Assembly (NCBI RefSeq): GCF_019977235.1
Contig: NZ_AP024646.1
Coordinates: 1,736,001 to 1,800,000 of the forward strand
Origin: Arthrobacter sp. StoSoilB5
GTDB lineage: Bacteria; Actinomycetota; Actinomycetes; Actinomycetales; Micrococcaceae
Length of the DNA: 64,000 nucleotides
Direction: 5' to 3'
Position numbers and translations under genes: made by a program. Shown piece after piece: positions 9,556 to 18,382 of this stretch (within the stretch, counting starts at the first letter, position 1; each line of letters opens with the position of its first letter). The notes under the pieces are model-generated. The model did not search any database. It was given only the letters and a program-made list of their open reading frames with translations, and was not told where the DNA came from.

Positions 9556-9893
9556 ACTGGTAAGCTTGTCACAGACCGACTGGAAGTCGTTATTCGCATT
9601 AAATGCTCCCGCCCGTGCAATGTGCGCTCGGCGGGTTATTTCTGTAGAATTGATTTTCAGTTTGCAAGCGGAGTTCTCTCCCACCCGCGTCAGCCGTTTC
9701 CCTTCGGGGACAGGATTCCCTCAGGGAACAAGAGGTTGCCGGGTACAGGTCGGACACACGGAGGCGCAGCCTCCCGAGTGCGTGCTTCCCCTTCAAGGGA
9801 ACACATCCGATCCTTGAGGCCTTCGATTGCACCAGCAATTGGAGGCCTTCTCTATTTGCCGGTGAAACTCACCACAACCACAGGAGCTTTAAC
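9556..9893 (+). promoter_or_regulatory. infC 5' leader
   Basis: These 338 bases hold no gene. They include a TAGAAT hexamer (9645-9650), then a run of potential hairpins: GGAGGC-GCA-GCCTCC (about 9760-9775), a TTCCCTTCGGGGA/TTCCCTCAGGGAA pair (about 9700-9730), and a 9-base direct repeat GAGGCCTTC with an ATTGC/GCAAT stem between copies (about 9818-9850). Ribosomal operons starting with infC are often controlled by such leaders (L20 or IF3 feedback). No Rfam class was assigned. Confidence 0.5.
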
Positions 9894-10985
9894 ATTAGCG
9901 AGCCAAGAATCAATGAGCGTATCCGCGTCCCCGAGGTGCGGCTGGTCGGCCCTGCCGGCGAACAGGTAGGAATTGTCCGCATCGAGGACGCCCTGCGTCT
10001 TGCTGCCGAATCCGATCTCGATCTCGTTGAAGTTGCCCCGCAGGCTAAGCCTCCTGTTTGCAAGTTGATGGACTTCGGCAAGTACAAGTACGAGGCTGCC
10101 GTCAAGGCGCGTGAGGCCCGCAAGAACCAGACCAACACGGTTCTTAAGGAAATCCGTTTCCGCCTGAAGATCGACAAGCACGACTACGAAACCAAGCGCG
10201 GACACGCACTTCGTTTCCTCGGTGCCGGGGACAAGGTCAAGGCAATGATCCAGTTCCGTGGCCGCGAACAGCAGCGTCCTGAGATGGGCATCCGCCTGCT
10301 TCAGAAGTTTGCTGAAGACGTAGCCGAGGTTGGCATTGTCGAGTCCAGCCCTCGCATCGATGGCCGCAACATGGTCATGGTGATCGGTCCGCTGAAGAAC
10401 AAGGCCGAAGCCAAGGCTGAAGCCCGGCGTGCCGCCCAGCGTGCAGAAGCCAAGGCGCAGAACGAGGCCAAGGCATCCGGACGCGTGGACACCACGGGTG
10501 ACCAGGCTCCGCTGACGCAGACCCTGGGTGACCTTCTTCCGGCAGGCCTGCTTGCTTCCGAAGAAGAGCCCAAGCAGGAAGCCGTGGAAGCTCCCGAGGT
10601 CGAAGCTCCCGTTGCTGAAGAGGCTCCGGTTGTTGAAGAAGCCCCGGTAGTTGAAGAGGTTCCGGTAGCTGAAGAGGCTCCGGTAGTTGAAGAGGCTCCC
10701 GTGGTTGAGGAAACCCCGGCGCCAGTAGTCGAAGAAGCACCCGTGGTTGCGGAAGCCCCGGCTGTGAAGGCTGCACCGGCGGAGAAAGCCCCGGCCCCCA
10801 AGGCAGCCCCCGCACCGGCAGCGGTCCCGCAGGCAGCTCCGAAGCCAGCTGTTCCGGCAGCTGCCCCGAAGCCTGCAGTTCCCTCGGCTCCGAAGCCCGT
10901 CGCCAAGCCGGCAGCTCCCAAGCCGGCAGCTCGGCCCGCAGCCCCCAAGGCTGCGCCGAAGCCTGCATCACGCAAGACCAACTAG
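9894..10985 (+). CDS. infC: Translation initiation factor IF-3 with long Ala/Pro/Glu tail
   Basis: The best start is ATT at 9894: AGGAG lies 7 bases upstream and the following codons give the family N-terminus [19 protein letters not shown] non-AUG AUU start is the classical infC feature used for IF-3 self-control in E. coli. The product is 363 residues, about twice the usual 180. Residues 1-169 hold both IF-3 domains; 170-363 are low-complexity, with repeated [14 protein letters not shown] acidic units and then Lys/Pro/Ala-rich sequence. IF-3 binds the 30S subunit, checks the start codon and prevents premature 50S joining. The role of the tail is unknown. Confidence 0.93.
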   Translation: MSEPRINERIRVPEVRLVGPAGEQVGIVRIEDALRLAAESDLDLVEVAPQAKPPVCKLMDFGKYKYEAAVKAREARKNQTNTVLKEIRFRLKIDKHDYETKRGHALRFLGAGDKVKAMIQFRGREQQRPEMGIRLLQKFAEDVAEVGIVESSPRIDGRNMVMVIGPLKNKAEAKAEARRAAQRAEAKAQNEAKASGRVDTTGDQAPLTQTLGDLLPAGLLASEEEPKQEAVEAPEVEAPVAEEAPVVEEAPVVEEVPVAEEAPVVEEAPVVEETPAPVVEEAPVVAEAPAVKAAPAEKAPAPKAAPAPAAVPQAAPKPAVPAAAPKPAVPSAPKPVAKPAAPKPAARPAAPKAAPKPASRKTN

Positions 10986-11104
10986 TTCAGCGCCGCGGAG
11001 GCCCTGGCCTCCAACGGCAAGCAACCAGCACGCCGGCCCCCGTAGGCCGGCTGCACGAAAGAACTGCGGACTTTGTCCGTGGACACGTAAGGAGATCGGT
11101 TCCC

Positions 11105-11299
11105 ATGCCGAAGATGAAGACCCACAGCGGTGCTAAGAAGCGCTTCAAGCTGACCGGCACCGGCAAGCTGAAGCGTCAGCAGGCCAACCGCCGCCACTAC
11201 CTGGAGCACAAGTCCTCCACGCTGACCCGTCGCCTCGCCGGCGACAAGATCGTCTTCAAGGGCGATGCCAAGGTCATCAAGAAGATGCTCGGCGTCTAA
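11105..11299 (+). CDS. rpmI: 50S ribosomal protein bL35
   Basis: The product is 64 residues, normal for bL35, very basic, starting [14 protein letters not shown] and ending in the KMLGV type tail. The ATG at 11105 has AAGGAG upstream. It sits between infC and rplT in the standard order. The 119-base leader before it contains two strong potential hairpins (GGAGGCC-CT-GGCCTCC and GCCGGC/GCCGGC), possible sites for L20-type feedback. Confidence 0.98.
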   Translation: MPKMKTHSGAKKRFKLTGTGKLKRQQANRRHYLEHKSSTLTRRLAGDKIVFKGDAKVIKKMLGV

Positions 11300-11418
11300 G
11301 TTCCAAGTTCTTTGGTTGCTGCCATCCGGTAGCGGCCGACTACACCAAAAGCCTTCTCAGGCCGGCCGGTTCTCCGGCAGTAGCAGCTTGGGATAAAGAT
11401 TTCTGAAGGAGTACGCAC

Positions 11419-12099
11419 GTGGCACGTGTGAAGCGGGCGGTAAACGCCCACAAGAAGCGCCGGGTTATCCTCGAACGCGCCAAGGGTTACCGCGGTCAGC
11501 GTTCGCGCCTGTACCGCAAGGCCAAAGAGCAGCTGCTGCACTCGTTTGTGTACAGCTACGGCGACCGCCGCAAGAAGAAGGGTGATTTCCGTCGCCTCTG
11601 GATCCAGCGCATCAACGCTGCATCCCGCGCCAACGGCCTCACCTACAACCGCTTGATCCAGGGCCTCAAGGCCGCTGAGGTTGAGGTTGACCGCCGCATG
11701 CTTGCCGAACTGGCTGTCTCGGACGCAAACGCATTTGCCGCTCTGGTGAACATTGCCAAGGCTGCCCTCCCGGCCGACACGTCCGCTCCGGCTGCCAAGG
11801 CTGAGGTTGCTGCACCGAAGGCTGCCAAGGTTGCTCCGGCTGCTGCTTCTGCAACGGCTGTCAAGGCTGCTGTTTCCGAGAAGCCGGCCATCGATGGCGC
11901 TATTGCTGCCGTTGAAGGCGAAGGTGCTCCGGAAGGCCACGCCATCAAGGGCAACGCCGAGTCCAAGAAGTACCACGTACCGGGTTCCACTTGGTACGAG
12001 AACACGGCTGCTGAGTACTGGTTCTCCACCGTTGAGGCTGCAAAGGCTGCTGGCTTCGAGCCGGCCGGCGGCGAAGCCCGCCAGCAGATCAAGAACTAG
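11419..12099 (+). CDS. rplT: 50S ribosomal protein bL20 with C-terminal extra domain
   Basis: Residues 1-118 are a complete bL20 ([14 protein letters not shown] start, WIQRINAA core), the early 50S assembly protein that binds 23S rRNA. bL20 normally ends near 118-128, but here an Ala/Pro/Lys-rich linker (about 119-172) leads to a compact domain (about 173-216) with the pattern IKGN, YHVPGS, a Tyr, AEYWF and EAAKAAGF. This pattern resembles the small module at the end of many secreted nucleases and the so-called sunset domain of actinobacterial proteins. The GTG at 11419 follows GAAGGAG. Confidence 0.95.
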   Translation: MARVKRAVNAHKKRRVILERAKGYRGQRSRLYRKAKEQLLHSFVYSYGDRRKKKGDFRRLWIQRINAASRANGLTYNRLIQGLKAAEVEVDRRMLAELAVSDANAFAALVNIAKAALPADTSAPAAKAEVAAPKAAKVAPAAASATAVKAAVSEKPAIDGAIAAVEGEGAPEGHAIKGNAESKKYHVPGSTWYENTAAEYWFSTVEAAKAAGFEPAGGEARQQIKN

Positions 12100-12112
12100 T
12101 CGCAACTGCCAC

Positions 12113-12118
12113 TAAAGT
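12113..12118 (+). promoter_or_regulatory. -10 element for leaderless RNA methyltransferase mRNA
   Basis: TAAAGT ends 7 bases before the ATG at 12126; no Shine-Dalgarno sequence lies between. This supports 12126 as start. Confidence 0.45.
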
Positions 12119-12125
12119 TCTTTAT

Positions 12126-13037
12126 ATGAACCAAACCGGGCGCCCGCAAGACTTTCCGATGACCAACCCCCGAGCAGATCGGGTGAGGGACGTCGCCAAG
12201 CTTGCCGGGCGCCCGGCTCGTTTAAAGCGCGGCCGTTTCCTGGCTGAGGGTCCACAGGCGGTGCGCGAGGCCTTGACGCTTCACCGTGAGCGCATAGCGG
12301 CAGGCGGTAGCGCCGTCGTGCATGAAGTCTTTGCGAGCGAGGCCTGCCTGGACCGGCTGCCGGAACTCGCGGACCTTGCAGAAGGAACGCAGCTTCGGCT
12401 GGCCAGTGACGAGGTTTTGTCCGCCATGGCGGACACTGTCAATCCGCAAGGCATTGTTGCCGTGTGTAGTTTTGTGGATGTCAGCCTTGAATCAGTGCTC
12501 GACGCCGGTCCTCGCCTGATTGCGGTGATGTGCCAGGTCCGGGACCCCGGCAATGCAGGCACGGTCCTGCGTGCGGCCGACGCTGCAGGTGCTGATGCTG
12601 TGGTGCTGACGGGCTCCAGCGTGGACATTTACAACCCCAAGGCGGTCCGGTCCACGGCCGGTTCGTTGTTTCACCTCCCGGTCGTCCTGGGGGCTGATGT
12701 TGAAGAGCTCGTGGCGCGTTGCCGGGAACGGGGGATCGGCGTCCTGGCCGCTGACGGCTATGGGACAGTGAACCTGGACAAGCTCCAGGACGAGAATGCT
12801 GCCCGCAGGCTTGGAAACGGCGATGTGGCCTCTGATTATGCGCTTGAGGCGCCTACGGCATGGTTGTTCGGGAACGAGGCTCAAGGGTTGTCCGACGCCG
12901 AATTGGCTCTTGCGGATCACCGTGTAGCTGTTCCTGTCTATGGGGCAGCGGAGAGCTTGAACCTGGGTACAGCGGCCACTGTTTGCCTCTATGCAAGTGC
13001 CCGTTCGCAGCAGGGCGCCCGGGTCGGGAATGCATAA
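12126..13037 (+). CDS. TrmH/SpoU-family RNA 2'-O-methyltransferase
   Basis: The product is 303 residues. An N-terminal substrate-binding domain (FLAEGPQAVREAL) is followed by the SPOUT knot: motif 1 DPGNAGTVLRAADA, motif 2 LFGNEAQGLS, motif 3 GAAESLNLGTAA. The family uses SAM to methylate ribose 2'-OH in rRNA or tRNA; the exact nucleotide cannot be named. It follows rplT by only 26 bases, which fits a 23S rRNA substrate but is only suggestive. A second in-frame ATG at 12159 would remove 11 non-conserved residues and remains possible. Confidence 0.9.
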   Translation: MNQTGRPQDFPMTNPRADRVRDVAKLAGRPARLKRGRFLAEGPQAVREALTLHRERIAAGGSAVVHEVFASEACLDRLPELADLAEGTQLRLASDEVLSAMADTVNPQGIVAVCSFVDVSLESVLDAGPRLIAVMCQVRDPGNAGTVLRAADAAGADAVVLTGSSVDIYNPKAVRSTAGSLFHLPVVLGADVEELVARCRERGIGVLAADGYGTVNLDKLQDENAARRLGNGDVASDYALEAPTAWLFGNEAQGLSDAELALADHRVAVPVYGAAESLNLGTAATVCLYASARSQQGARVGNA

Positions 13038-13138
13038 ATAACCCGACGCCCGGTACGGTAATTCTTGCAAGATCGTCACGATGACGACTCTTCTTGGCCC
13101 ATTCCAAACTTTCCCAAAACCGAAGAGGTGAAGCTTTC

Positions 13139-14056
13139 GTGGCTGCAAGTGGCGGTACCAAAGCGATCGTGGCGGCCCTCGCCGCGAACCTGACCATCGC
13201 TGTCCTGAAGTTCGTTGCGTTCGTCCTGACGATGTCATCGTCCATGCTCGCTGAAGCCATCCACTCAGTGGCAGACTCCGGCAACCAGATCCTTCTCCTG
13301 GTGGGTGGCAAGCGCGCGCAGCGTGCGGCGAGCCCCGAGCACCCCTTTGGCTACGGCCGCGAGCGGTACATCTACGCGTTCATCGTGTCCATTGTCCTCT
13401 TCAGCGTGGGTGGCCTCTTTGCCCTGTACGAGGCATGGGAGAAGTTCCAGCACCCGCACGGCATCGAAGGCGACTTCTGGTGGGTGCCGTTGGCCGTCCT
13501 GGTTGGCGCCATCATTGCCGAGTCGTTCTCTTTCCGAACCGCCATCGTGGAATCGAACCATATCCGTGGCAAGCAGACGTGGGCCAAGTTCATCCGCAAC
13601 GCCAAGCAACCCGAACTGCCTGTCATCCTCCTTGAAGACTTCGGTGCCTTGCTGGGCTTGGTTTTCGCGCTCTTCGGCGTCAGCATGACCCTCGTAACGG
13701 GGGATGGCGTCTGGGACGCGCTCGGTACCGCAATGATCGGCCTTCTCCTGGTAGCCATCGCCGTTATCCTTGCGGTCGAAACCAAGTCGCTCCTGCTGGG
13801 TGAGTCGGCTACCAAAGACGACGTTGCGCGCATCACTGAGGCATTGCAGGCCGACGGAACCCGCATCATCCATCTCAAGACCATGCACCTGGGGCCTGAA
13901 GAACTCTTGGTTGCTGCCAAGATCACGATGGGTGCCGCCGATACCGGCCAGGCAATTGCACGAGTCATCGACGACGCCGAGCAGCGGATCCGGGCGGCTG
14001 TTCCGATTGCGCGGGTCATCTACTTGGAACCGGATGTAGAGCGCGTACAGGCATAG
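13139..14056 (+). CDS. Cation diffusion facilitator (Zn/Fe/Mn efflux) family protein
   Basis: The product is 305 residues from the GTG at 13139, which follows a GAAGAGG ribosome site; a TTG at 13094 is less likely. About six membrane segments are visible. The HSVAD motif in the second helix and a matching acidic site in the fifth helix form the metal site of CDF transporters, and HPFGYGRERY is the usual loop after helix 2. A cytoplasmic C-terminal domain follows. CDF proteins export divalent metals against protons; which metal is not readable here. Confidence 0.9.
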   Translation: MAASGGTKAIVAALAANLTIAVLKFVAFVLTMSSSMLAEAIHSVADSGNQILLLVGGKRAQRAASPEHPFGYGRERYIYAFIVSIVLFSVGGLFALYEAWEKFQHPHGIEGDFWWVPLAVLVGAIIAESFSFRTAIVESNHIRGKQTWAKFIRNAKQPELPVILLEDFGALLGLVFALFGVSMTLVTGDGVWDALGTAMIGLLLVAIAVILAVETKSLLLGESATKDDVARITEALQADGTRIIHLKTMHLGPEELLVAAKITMGAADTGQAIARVIDDAEQRIRAAVPIARVIYLEPDVERVQA

Positions 14057-14069
14057 TCCGGTCAGCATT

Positions 14070-14112
14070 AAGAAAGGATGGGCTCCGCTATTCGCGGAGC
14101 CCATCCTTTCTT
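14070..14112. terminator. Perfect bidirectional terminator
   Basis: A flawless 19-base-pair stem (arms 14070-14088 and 14094-14112) with a 5-base loop separates the converging CDF and MFS genes. The arms end in AAGAAAGG and CCTTTCTT, giving a short T-rich tract in both directions. Confidence 0.92.
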
Positions 14113-14152
14113 GTTGAAGTGGACAGCTGCTGGTCAGCGAGCCGCAGGCTGG

Positions 14153-15358
14153 TCAGGTGGCCAGCGGTTTCTTGCGTTCCAGCAGGCCGCTGATGATGGC
14201 GACTCCCAAGCCGAGGATTGCGAGCACCGCACCAACAAGGGCCGGAGCCACGTAGCCCCAACCCCAGGCGATCACGGTACCGCCGAGGAAAGCGCCCAGC
14301 GCGTTGGCAATGTTCAGGGCGGAGTGGTTCAGGGACGAAGCGAGCGAGGCTGCGCCTGGAGCAGCATCCAGGAGCCGCGTCTGCAAAGCTGGCGTCAGCA
14401 TTGAACCGATGCCGCCGACGACGAAGGCCATGATGAAGGCGGACCAAGCCCAGTGCGCCGCGATGGCGTAAACCACCAGGGCTGCGGCGATACCGGGCAT
14501 GACCCAATAGATGGTGCCCATGACTGACTTATCGGCAATGCGGCCCCCGATGATGTTGCCTGCCACCATGCCCAGTCCGTACAACGCCACCACCGCGGGA
14601 ATGAGGCCTTCGGGTATCCCTGCCACGCCGGTCATAGTGTGGGCGATGTAGGTGTAGACGGCGAAGAACCCACCAAAGCCGATGATTCCGATCAGCAACG
14701 CAAGCCACACCTGGAGCCGCTTGAGGGCTCCCAACTCGCGCCGAATACTGGCTTCGGGGTGCGCTGCTTCGAAGGGAACGAATTTCCACACCATGACTAC
14801 GGTAAGCATGCCAATGACCCCCACAATGATGAAGAGAAGCCTCCAGCCGAAGGTCTGGCCCACCCAGGTAGCCAGGGGCACGCCGATGACGTTGGAGACA
14901 GTCAAGCCTGCCATCACCATGGAGATGGCCCAACCTCGTTTAGTGGGTGCCACCAATCCCGCAGCGATGACGGCAGCCACACCGAAGAACGCGCCATGGG
15001 GCAAACCGGAAGCGAAGCGCGAAAGCAGCATGAAGCCGTAGTCGGGTGCAATGAAGGAGGTCAGGTTGGCGATGGATAGGAACAGCATCAACCCCAACGC
15101 CAAGTGCTTCCTGGGCAGTTTCGCTCCAAATGCCGCGAAGATGGGCGCTCCAATAACGACGCCCAGGGCGTAGGCGGAGATGAGGTTACCGGCCTCCGGG
15201 GTGCTGATGCCCAGGCCTTCCTCGATTTCCTTGAGAAGTCCCATCATGGCGAATTCTGTGGTGCCGATGGCGAACCCGCCCATGGCCAGCGCGAGGATGG
15301 CCAAACCTAGGTGACGCCTTTCTGTGGCGACGGCGGTTGGGGACACGGTGATAGTCAT
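14153..15358 (-). CDS. MFS transporter, DHA1/AraJ-type
   Basis: The product is 401 residues with twelve predicted membrane helices and a short central loop. The N-terminal motif GGFAIGTTEF and the LISAYALGVVIGAP stretch are typical of the AraJ/YdhP/Cmr group of sugar or drug exporters. It starts at the ATG at 15358. It converges on the CDF gene and is divergent from the Nudix gene. The substrate is unknown. Confidence 0.9.
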   Translation of the reverse strand: MTITVSPTAVATERRHLGLAILALAMGGFAIGTTEFAMMGLLKEIEEGLGISTPEAGNLISAYALGVVIGAPIFAAFGAKLPRKHLALGLMLFLSIANLTSFIAPDYGFMLLSRFASGLPHGAFFGVAAVIAAGLVAPTKRGWAISMVMAGLTVSNVIGVPLATWVGQTFGWRLLFIIVGVIGMLTVVMVWKFVPFEAAHPEASIRRELGALKRLQVWLALLIGIIGFGGFFAVYTYIAHTMTGVAGIPEGLIPAVVALYGLGMVAGNIIGGRIADKSVMGTIYWVMPGIAAALVVYAIAAHWAWSAFIMAFVVGGIGSMLTPALQTRLLDAAPGAASLASSLNHSALNIANALGAFLGGTVIAWGWGYVAPALVGAVLAILGLGVAIISGLLERKKPLAT

Positions 15359-15482
15359 GAGCCTGCTTCTTGAGGTGCCTTGAGGGCGTGGGGAAAGGTG
15401 GAGAAAATCCGATTACAAGTTTAGTCCGGTGCCCAACACTTTGACGTCGCAATGTGACGATGCCCATGATCCCCACCACCCA

Positions 15483-15488
15483 TAGACT
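15483..15488 (+). promoter_or_regulatory. -10 element for leaderless Nudix mRNA
   Basis: TAGACT ends 6 bases before the GTG at 15495 and there is no Shine-Dalgarno sequence. Confidence 0.5.
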
Positions 15489-15494
15489 GATTCG

Positions 15495-15929
15495 GTGACT
15501 GGATTGATAAACGTGGTGGGTGCCGCCGTCGTCGATTCCCTGGACGCTCCTGGTCGACTCCTTGCAGCGCGTCGCACCGCGCCGCCGCAGTTCGCCGGAA
15601 TGTGGGAATTTCCCGGCGGAAAAGTGGAGGACGGCGAATCGTCCGAGGCTGCCCTGCATCGGGAGCTCGCGGAAGAGCTGGGAGTGACTGTTCGGCTGGG
15701 TGCCGAGCTGGAGTCCGGGGAAGCAGCGGGATGGCCCCTCAATGAGCGCGCGGCCATGCGTGTGTGGTTGGCGGAACTCGCTGAAGGCACACCCCAGGCG
15801 CTTGAAGATCACGACGAGTTGCGCTGGGTATCTCTGGTTGATGGCGGGGAAGCTCTTAGCCTTGCCTGGATCCCGGCGGACTTCCCTATCGTCAGGGCAC
15901 TGTTGGAACGCGTGGCTGCACCTGCCTAG
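15495..15929 (+). CDS. MutT-type Nudix hydrolase
   Basis: The product is 144 residues, the usual size for MutT. The full Nudix box G-x5-E-x7-R-E-x2-E-E-x-G is present (starting GGKVEDGE, ending ELAEELG). The FAGMWEFPGG stretch before it is typical of 8-oxo-dGTP diphosphatases, which clean the nucleotide pool of oxidised guanine. The exact substrate is inferred. It starts at a GTG that is likely leaderless and converges on the radical SAM gene. Confidence 0.9.
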   Translation: MTGLINVVGAAVVDSLDAPGRLLAARRTAPPQFAGMWEFPGGKVEDGESSEAALHRELAEELGVTVRLGAELESGEAAGWPLNERAAMRVWLAELAEGTPQALEDHDELRWVSLVDGGEALSLAWIPADFPIVRALLERVAAPA

Positions 15930-15961
15930 GCCTGTTTACTGCTTCTTCACTGGGCGTCTGT

Positions 15962-17056
15962 TCAGAAAAGTCGCTCTTGGCCTGGCAGCGGCGTGCCGAC
16001 AACAGCATCCGCGCCCGGAGTTGCAGGGGTGGCTGGACGGGCATTCCGGTGGCTGAAGCCATGCGTCCCGGTAAAGCCGTGCTTGGCCTTGAAGTGATTG
16101 ACCCTGCCCGATAACCAGGTTCGGTATTCCTTGGAGGCATAAGAACCCTGTCCGTACAGGCGGCGGTACCGGCCCACGAGTTCGGGATGGTGGGCGGCGA
16201 GCCACTTCATGTACCACTCCCGCGTACCGGGCTTGAGGTAGAGGGCTCCGGCAGTGACGCCCGTGGCGCCGGCCTTGGAAAGTTCCGAGAAAAGGGATTC
16301 AAGGGCTTCGTCTGAATCCGTGAGCCAAGGCAGGATGGGCATAGCCATGACTCCGCAACCCAGACCTGCTTCACGTAGCCGCGCAATGAGCTTGAGGCGG
16401 GCCCTCGGCGAGGGGGTCCCGGGCTCGACAATCTCAGCAAGGTCCTCGTTGGTCATGGCCAGTGAGATCCCCAGGTCCACCGGGACCTGGGTGGCCGCGT
16501 GCTTGAGCAGGGGAATGTCCCGGGCAAGCAACGTGCCTTTGGTCAGGATGGAAAACGGGGTGCCTGAATCTGCCAGGGCCCGGATGATCCCTGGCATCAG
16601 CGCGTATCGGCCTTCGGCGCGCTGGTAGGGGTCTGTGTTGGTTCCCAGGGCCACCTGGTGCCGTTCCCAGGAAGGTTTGGCGAGTTCCCTCCGAAGGACC
16701 TCTGCCGCGTTGATCTTGACCACCACCTGGGAATCGAAGTCACGTCCGGCGTCGAACTCCAGGTAGGTGTGGGTCTTCCGGGCGAAGCAGTAGACGCAGG
16801 CGTGACTGCAACCCCTATAGGGATTCACTGTCCACTCGAAAGGCATATTGGAACCGGAAGGCACCTTGTTGAGCACTGACTTTGCGGTGACCTCATGGAA
16901 GGTGACTCCGGAGAATTCGGGTGTTGAGATGGAACGCACAAGCCCGGCCAGCGGCAGCAGGGCATCCAAGGCCGGGGCGGGCCCCGGAGCCGTACTGCCA
17001 AGGCTTTCGGACGCCGGTCCACGGGTTGGCGAAAGTGCTTGTGCGTCCCATCTCAT
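15962..17056 (-). CDS. Rv2578c-family radical SAM protein
   Basis: The product is 364 residues from the ATG at 17056 (MRWDAQ). The CxxxCxxC cluster-binding motif lies in GCSHACVYCFAR near residues 83-90, so it should carry a 4Fe-4S cluster and cleave SAM. Relatives are grouped with spore-photoproduct-lyase-like proteins; the reaction is unknown. In M. tuberculosis Rv2578c is a LexA-regulon gene, and here a near-perfect LexA box ends 9 bases upstream of the start, which supports a DNA-damage role. An ATG at 17065 gives three more residues and would touch the box. Confidence 0.88.
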   Translation of the reverse strand: MRWDAQALSPTRGPASESLGSTAPGPAPALDALLPLAGLVRSISTPEFSGVTFHEVTAKSVLNKVPSGSNMPFEWTVNPYRGCSHACVYCFARKTHTYLEFDAGRDFDSQVVVKINAAEVLRRELAKPSWERHQVALGTNTDPYQRAEGRYALMPGIIRALADSGTPFSILTKGTLLARDIPLLKHAATQVPVDLGISLAMTNEDLAEIVEPGTPSPRARLKLIARLREAGLGCGVMAMPILPWLTDSDEALESLFSELSKAGATGVTAGALYLKPGTREWYMKWLAAHHPELVGRYRRLYGQGSYASKEYRTWLSGRVNHFKAKHGFTGTHGFSHRNARPATPATPGADAVVGTPLPGQERLF

Positions 17057-17065
17057 GCACTCCAT

Positions 17066-17081
17066 TCGAATGTATGTTCGA
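17066..17081. promoter_or_regulatory. LexA (SOS) box of the radical SAM gene
   Basis: TCGAATGTATGTTCGA differs from the actinobacterial consensus TCGAACRNRTGTTCGA at one position. It is placed immediately before the minus-strand start codon, with TTGACA just upstream on that strand, so bound LexA would block the promoter. Confidence 0.88.
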
Positions 17082-17133
17082 ACCAATGTCAAGGTCCCCG
17101 AATGCCGATTCAGGAGCTTGCTAAGGTTGGCCC

Positions 17134-17781
17134 ATGATTCTGCTGACTGGATTCGAACCGTTTGGCGATCAAGAGGTCAATCCGTCCTGGGCGGCTGCCC
17201 TGCGCGCACGCGACATCCTGCGCTCCGAGGGGCACAAGGTGGAAGCTTTAGAGCTGCCCTGCGTGTTCGGTGAAGCGGCAACCGTCCTGCTCGATGCCGT
17301 AAAAACCCTAACGCCGGACGTCGTGCTGTGCGCGGGATTGGCCGGAGGGAGGGACAGGGTCTCCCTGGAGCGCGTTGCCATCAACTGCGATGATGCCCGC
17401 ATCCCTGATAACAAGGGCCAGCGGCCCATCGACCAGGAAGTGGTTCCCGGCGGTCCGGCGGCGTACTTCTCGACGCTGCCGATCAAAGCCGCCCTACGGA
17501 ACCTGCAGATCGCCGGCATCAAGGGTGAGGTTTCGCAGTCTGCAGGTACTTACGTTTGCAACCATGTGTTTTATGCGCTGATGAACGCCCTGTCAGGGAA
17601 GGCCGGCGTTCGGGCAGGGTTTGTCCATCTTCCCTTTCTTCCGGAGCAGGTGCCCGCGGGGAGCCTGACTGCCTCCATGCCACTGGAATCCATGGCTGCC
17701 GGCATCGCGGTGGTCGTCAGGACGGCAGTCCAGGCGCCTGTGGATGGACCTAGGGATTCAAGAGTTCCCATTCCACGGTGA
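17134..17781 (+). CDS. pcp: Pyroglutamyl-peptidase I (pyrrolidone-carboxylate peptidase)
   Basis: The product is 215 residues, normal for peptidase family C15. It removes N-terminal pyroglutamate from peptides. The N-terminal MILLTGFEPFG signature is present and the catalytic residues can be placed: Glu79 in SLERVA, Cys142 in GTYVCNHVFY and His165 in FVHLPF. It is cytoplasmic, without a signal peptide. Its last 32 bases overlap the end of the opposing SIMPL gene. It is divergent from the radical SAM gene. Confidence 0.95.
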   Translation: MILLTGFEPFGDQEVNPSWAAALRARDILRSEGHKVEALELPCVFGEAATVLLDAVKTLTPDVVLCAGLAGGRDRVSLERVAINCDDARIPDNKGQRPIDQEVVPGGPAAYFSTLPIKAALRNLQIAGIKGEVSQSAGTYVCNHVFYALMNALSGKAGVRAGFVHLPFLPEQVPAGSLTASMPLESMAAGIAVVVRTAVQAPVDGPRDSRVPIPR

Positions 17782-18382
17782 CGCTTGCGGCTACCGATGA
17801 CTCCCCGGCCTCGATAGGAAGTGCGTCAGCAGCAGAGGCCCTGACGAGTCCACCCATCGGGATAGGGGAGCCCGGCAGGGGATGCTGGGAAATGGAGACT
17901 ACGGAGCCCAGCCGGGCTGAGGCCAGGGACGCGTACTGCTCCGCCCGCTGAAGGGCGTCCTGCCATGCGGCTTCCTGCGCCTGGCTGGTGACCGGAGAGA
18001 TGTCTGCAAAACCCTGCTCTATGCCGTTGATCCGGATGTCGTCCCCACCGGCGGCCACCGCCGCTGCGATGGTGGCCGGTGCCTGGGTATGGGAGCGGAT
18101 GCCGACGCGAACATTAGTGGACGCCACATAGGCGGTAACCTTTTGCCCTTGTCCCTCCACCCATACGAGGTCCGCCCGCAGGTTCAGGGCGCTGGTACGC
18201 AGATCGGCGTCATGCACGCCTGCAGCGCGCAAACTGGCGACGACGGCGGCGGCCGCCTTCCCTGCGTCGTCGTATGCCCTGGATGCAGTCTCCCGTCGCG
18301 TCTCGACGCCCAAAGTCAGTGTCACCAGGTCCGGAACTGCCTTGGCGCTCGCACTTCCGGTGACGGTTATGGTGCGTTTCAT
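17750..18382 (-). CDS. SIMPL-domain (DUF541) protein
   Basis: The product is 210 residues and begins directly with the SIMPL fold (ITVTGSASAKAVPDLVTLTLGVE), continuing with the typical YVASTNVRVGIR and AQRAEQYA-like segments. Most family members are exported; here no signal peptide or lipobox is visible, so it may be cytoplasmic or lose its signal through a different start. The family is linked to oxidative stress or signalling in a few species, but no general activity is known. Its ATG overlaps the stop of the next upstream gene by 4 bases (ATGA). Confidence 0.85.
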   Translation of the reverse strand: MKRTITVTGSASAKAVPDLVTLTLGVETRRETASRAYDDAGKAAAAVVASLRAAGVHDADLRTSALNLRADLVWVEGQGQKVTAYVASTNVRVGIRSHTQAPATIAAAVAAGGDDIRINGIEQGFADISPVTSQAQEAAWQDALQRAEQYASLASARLGSVVSISQHPLPGSPIPMGGLVRASAADALPIEAGESSVAASVTVEWELLNP

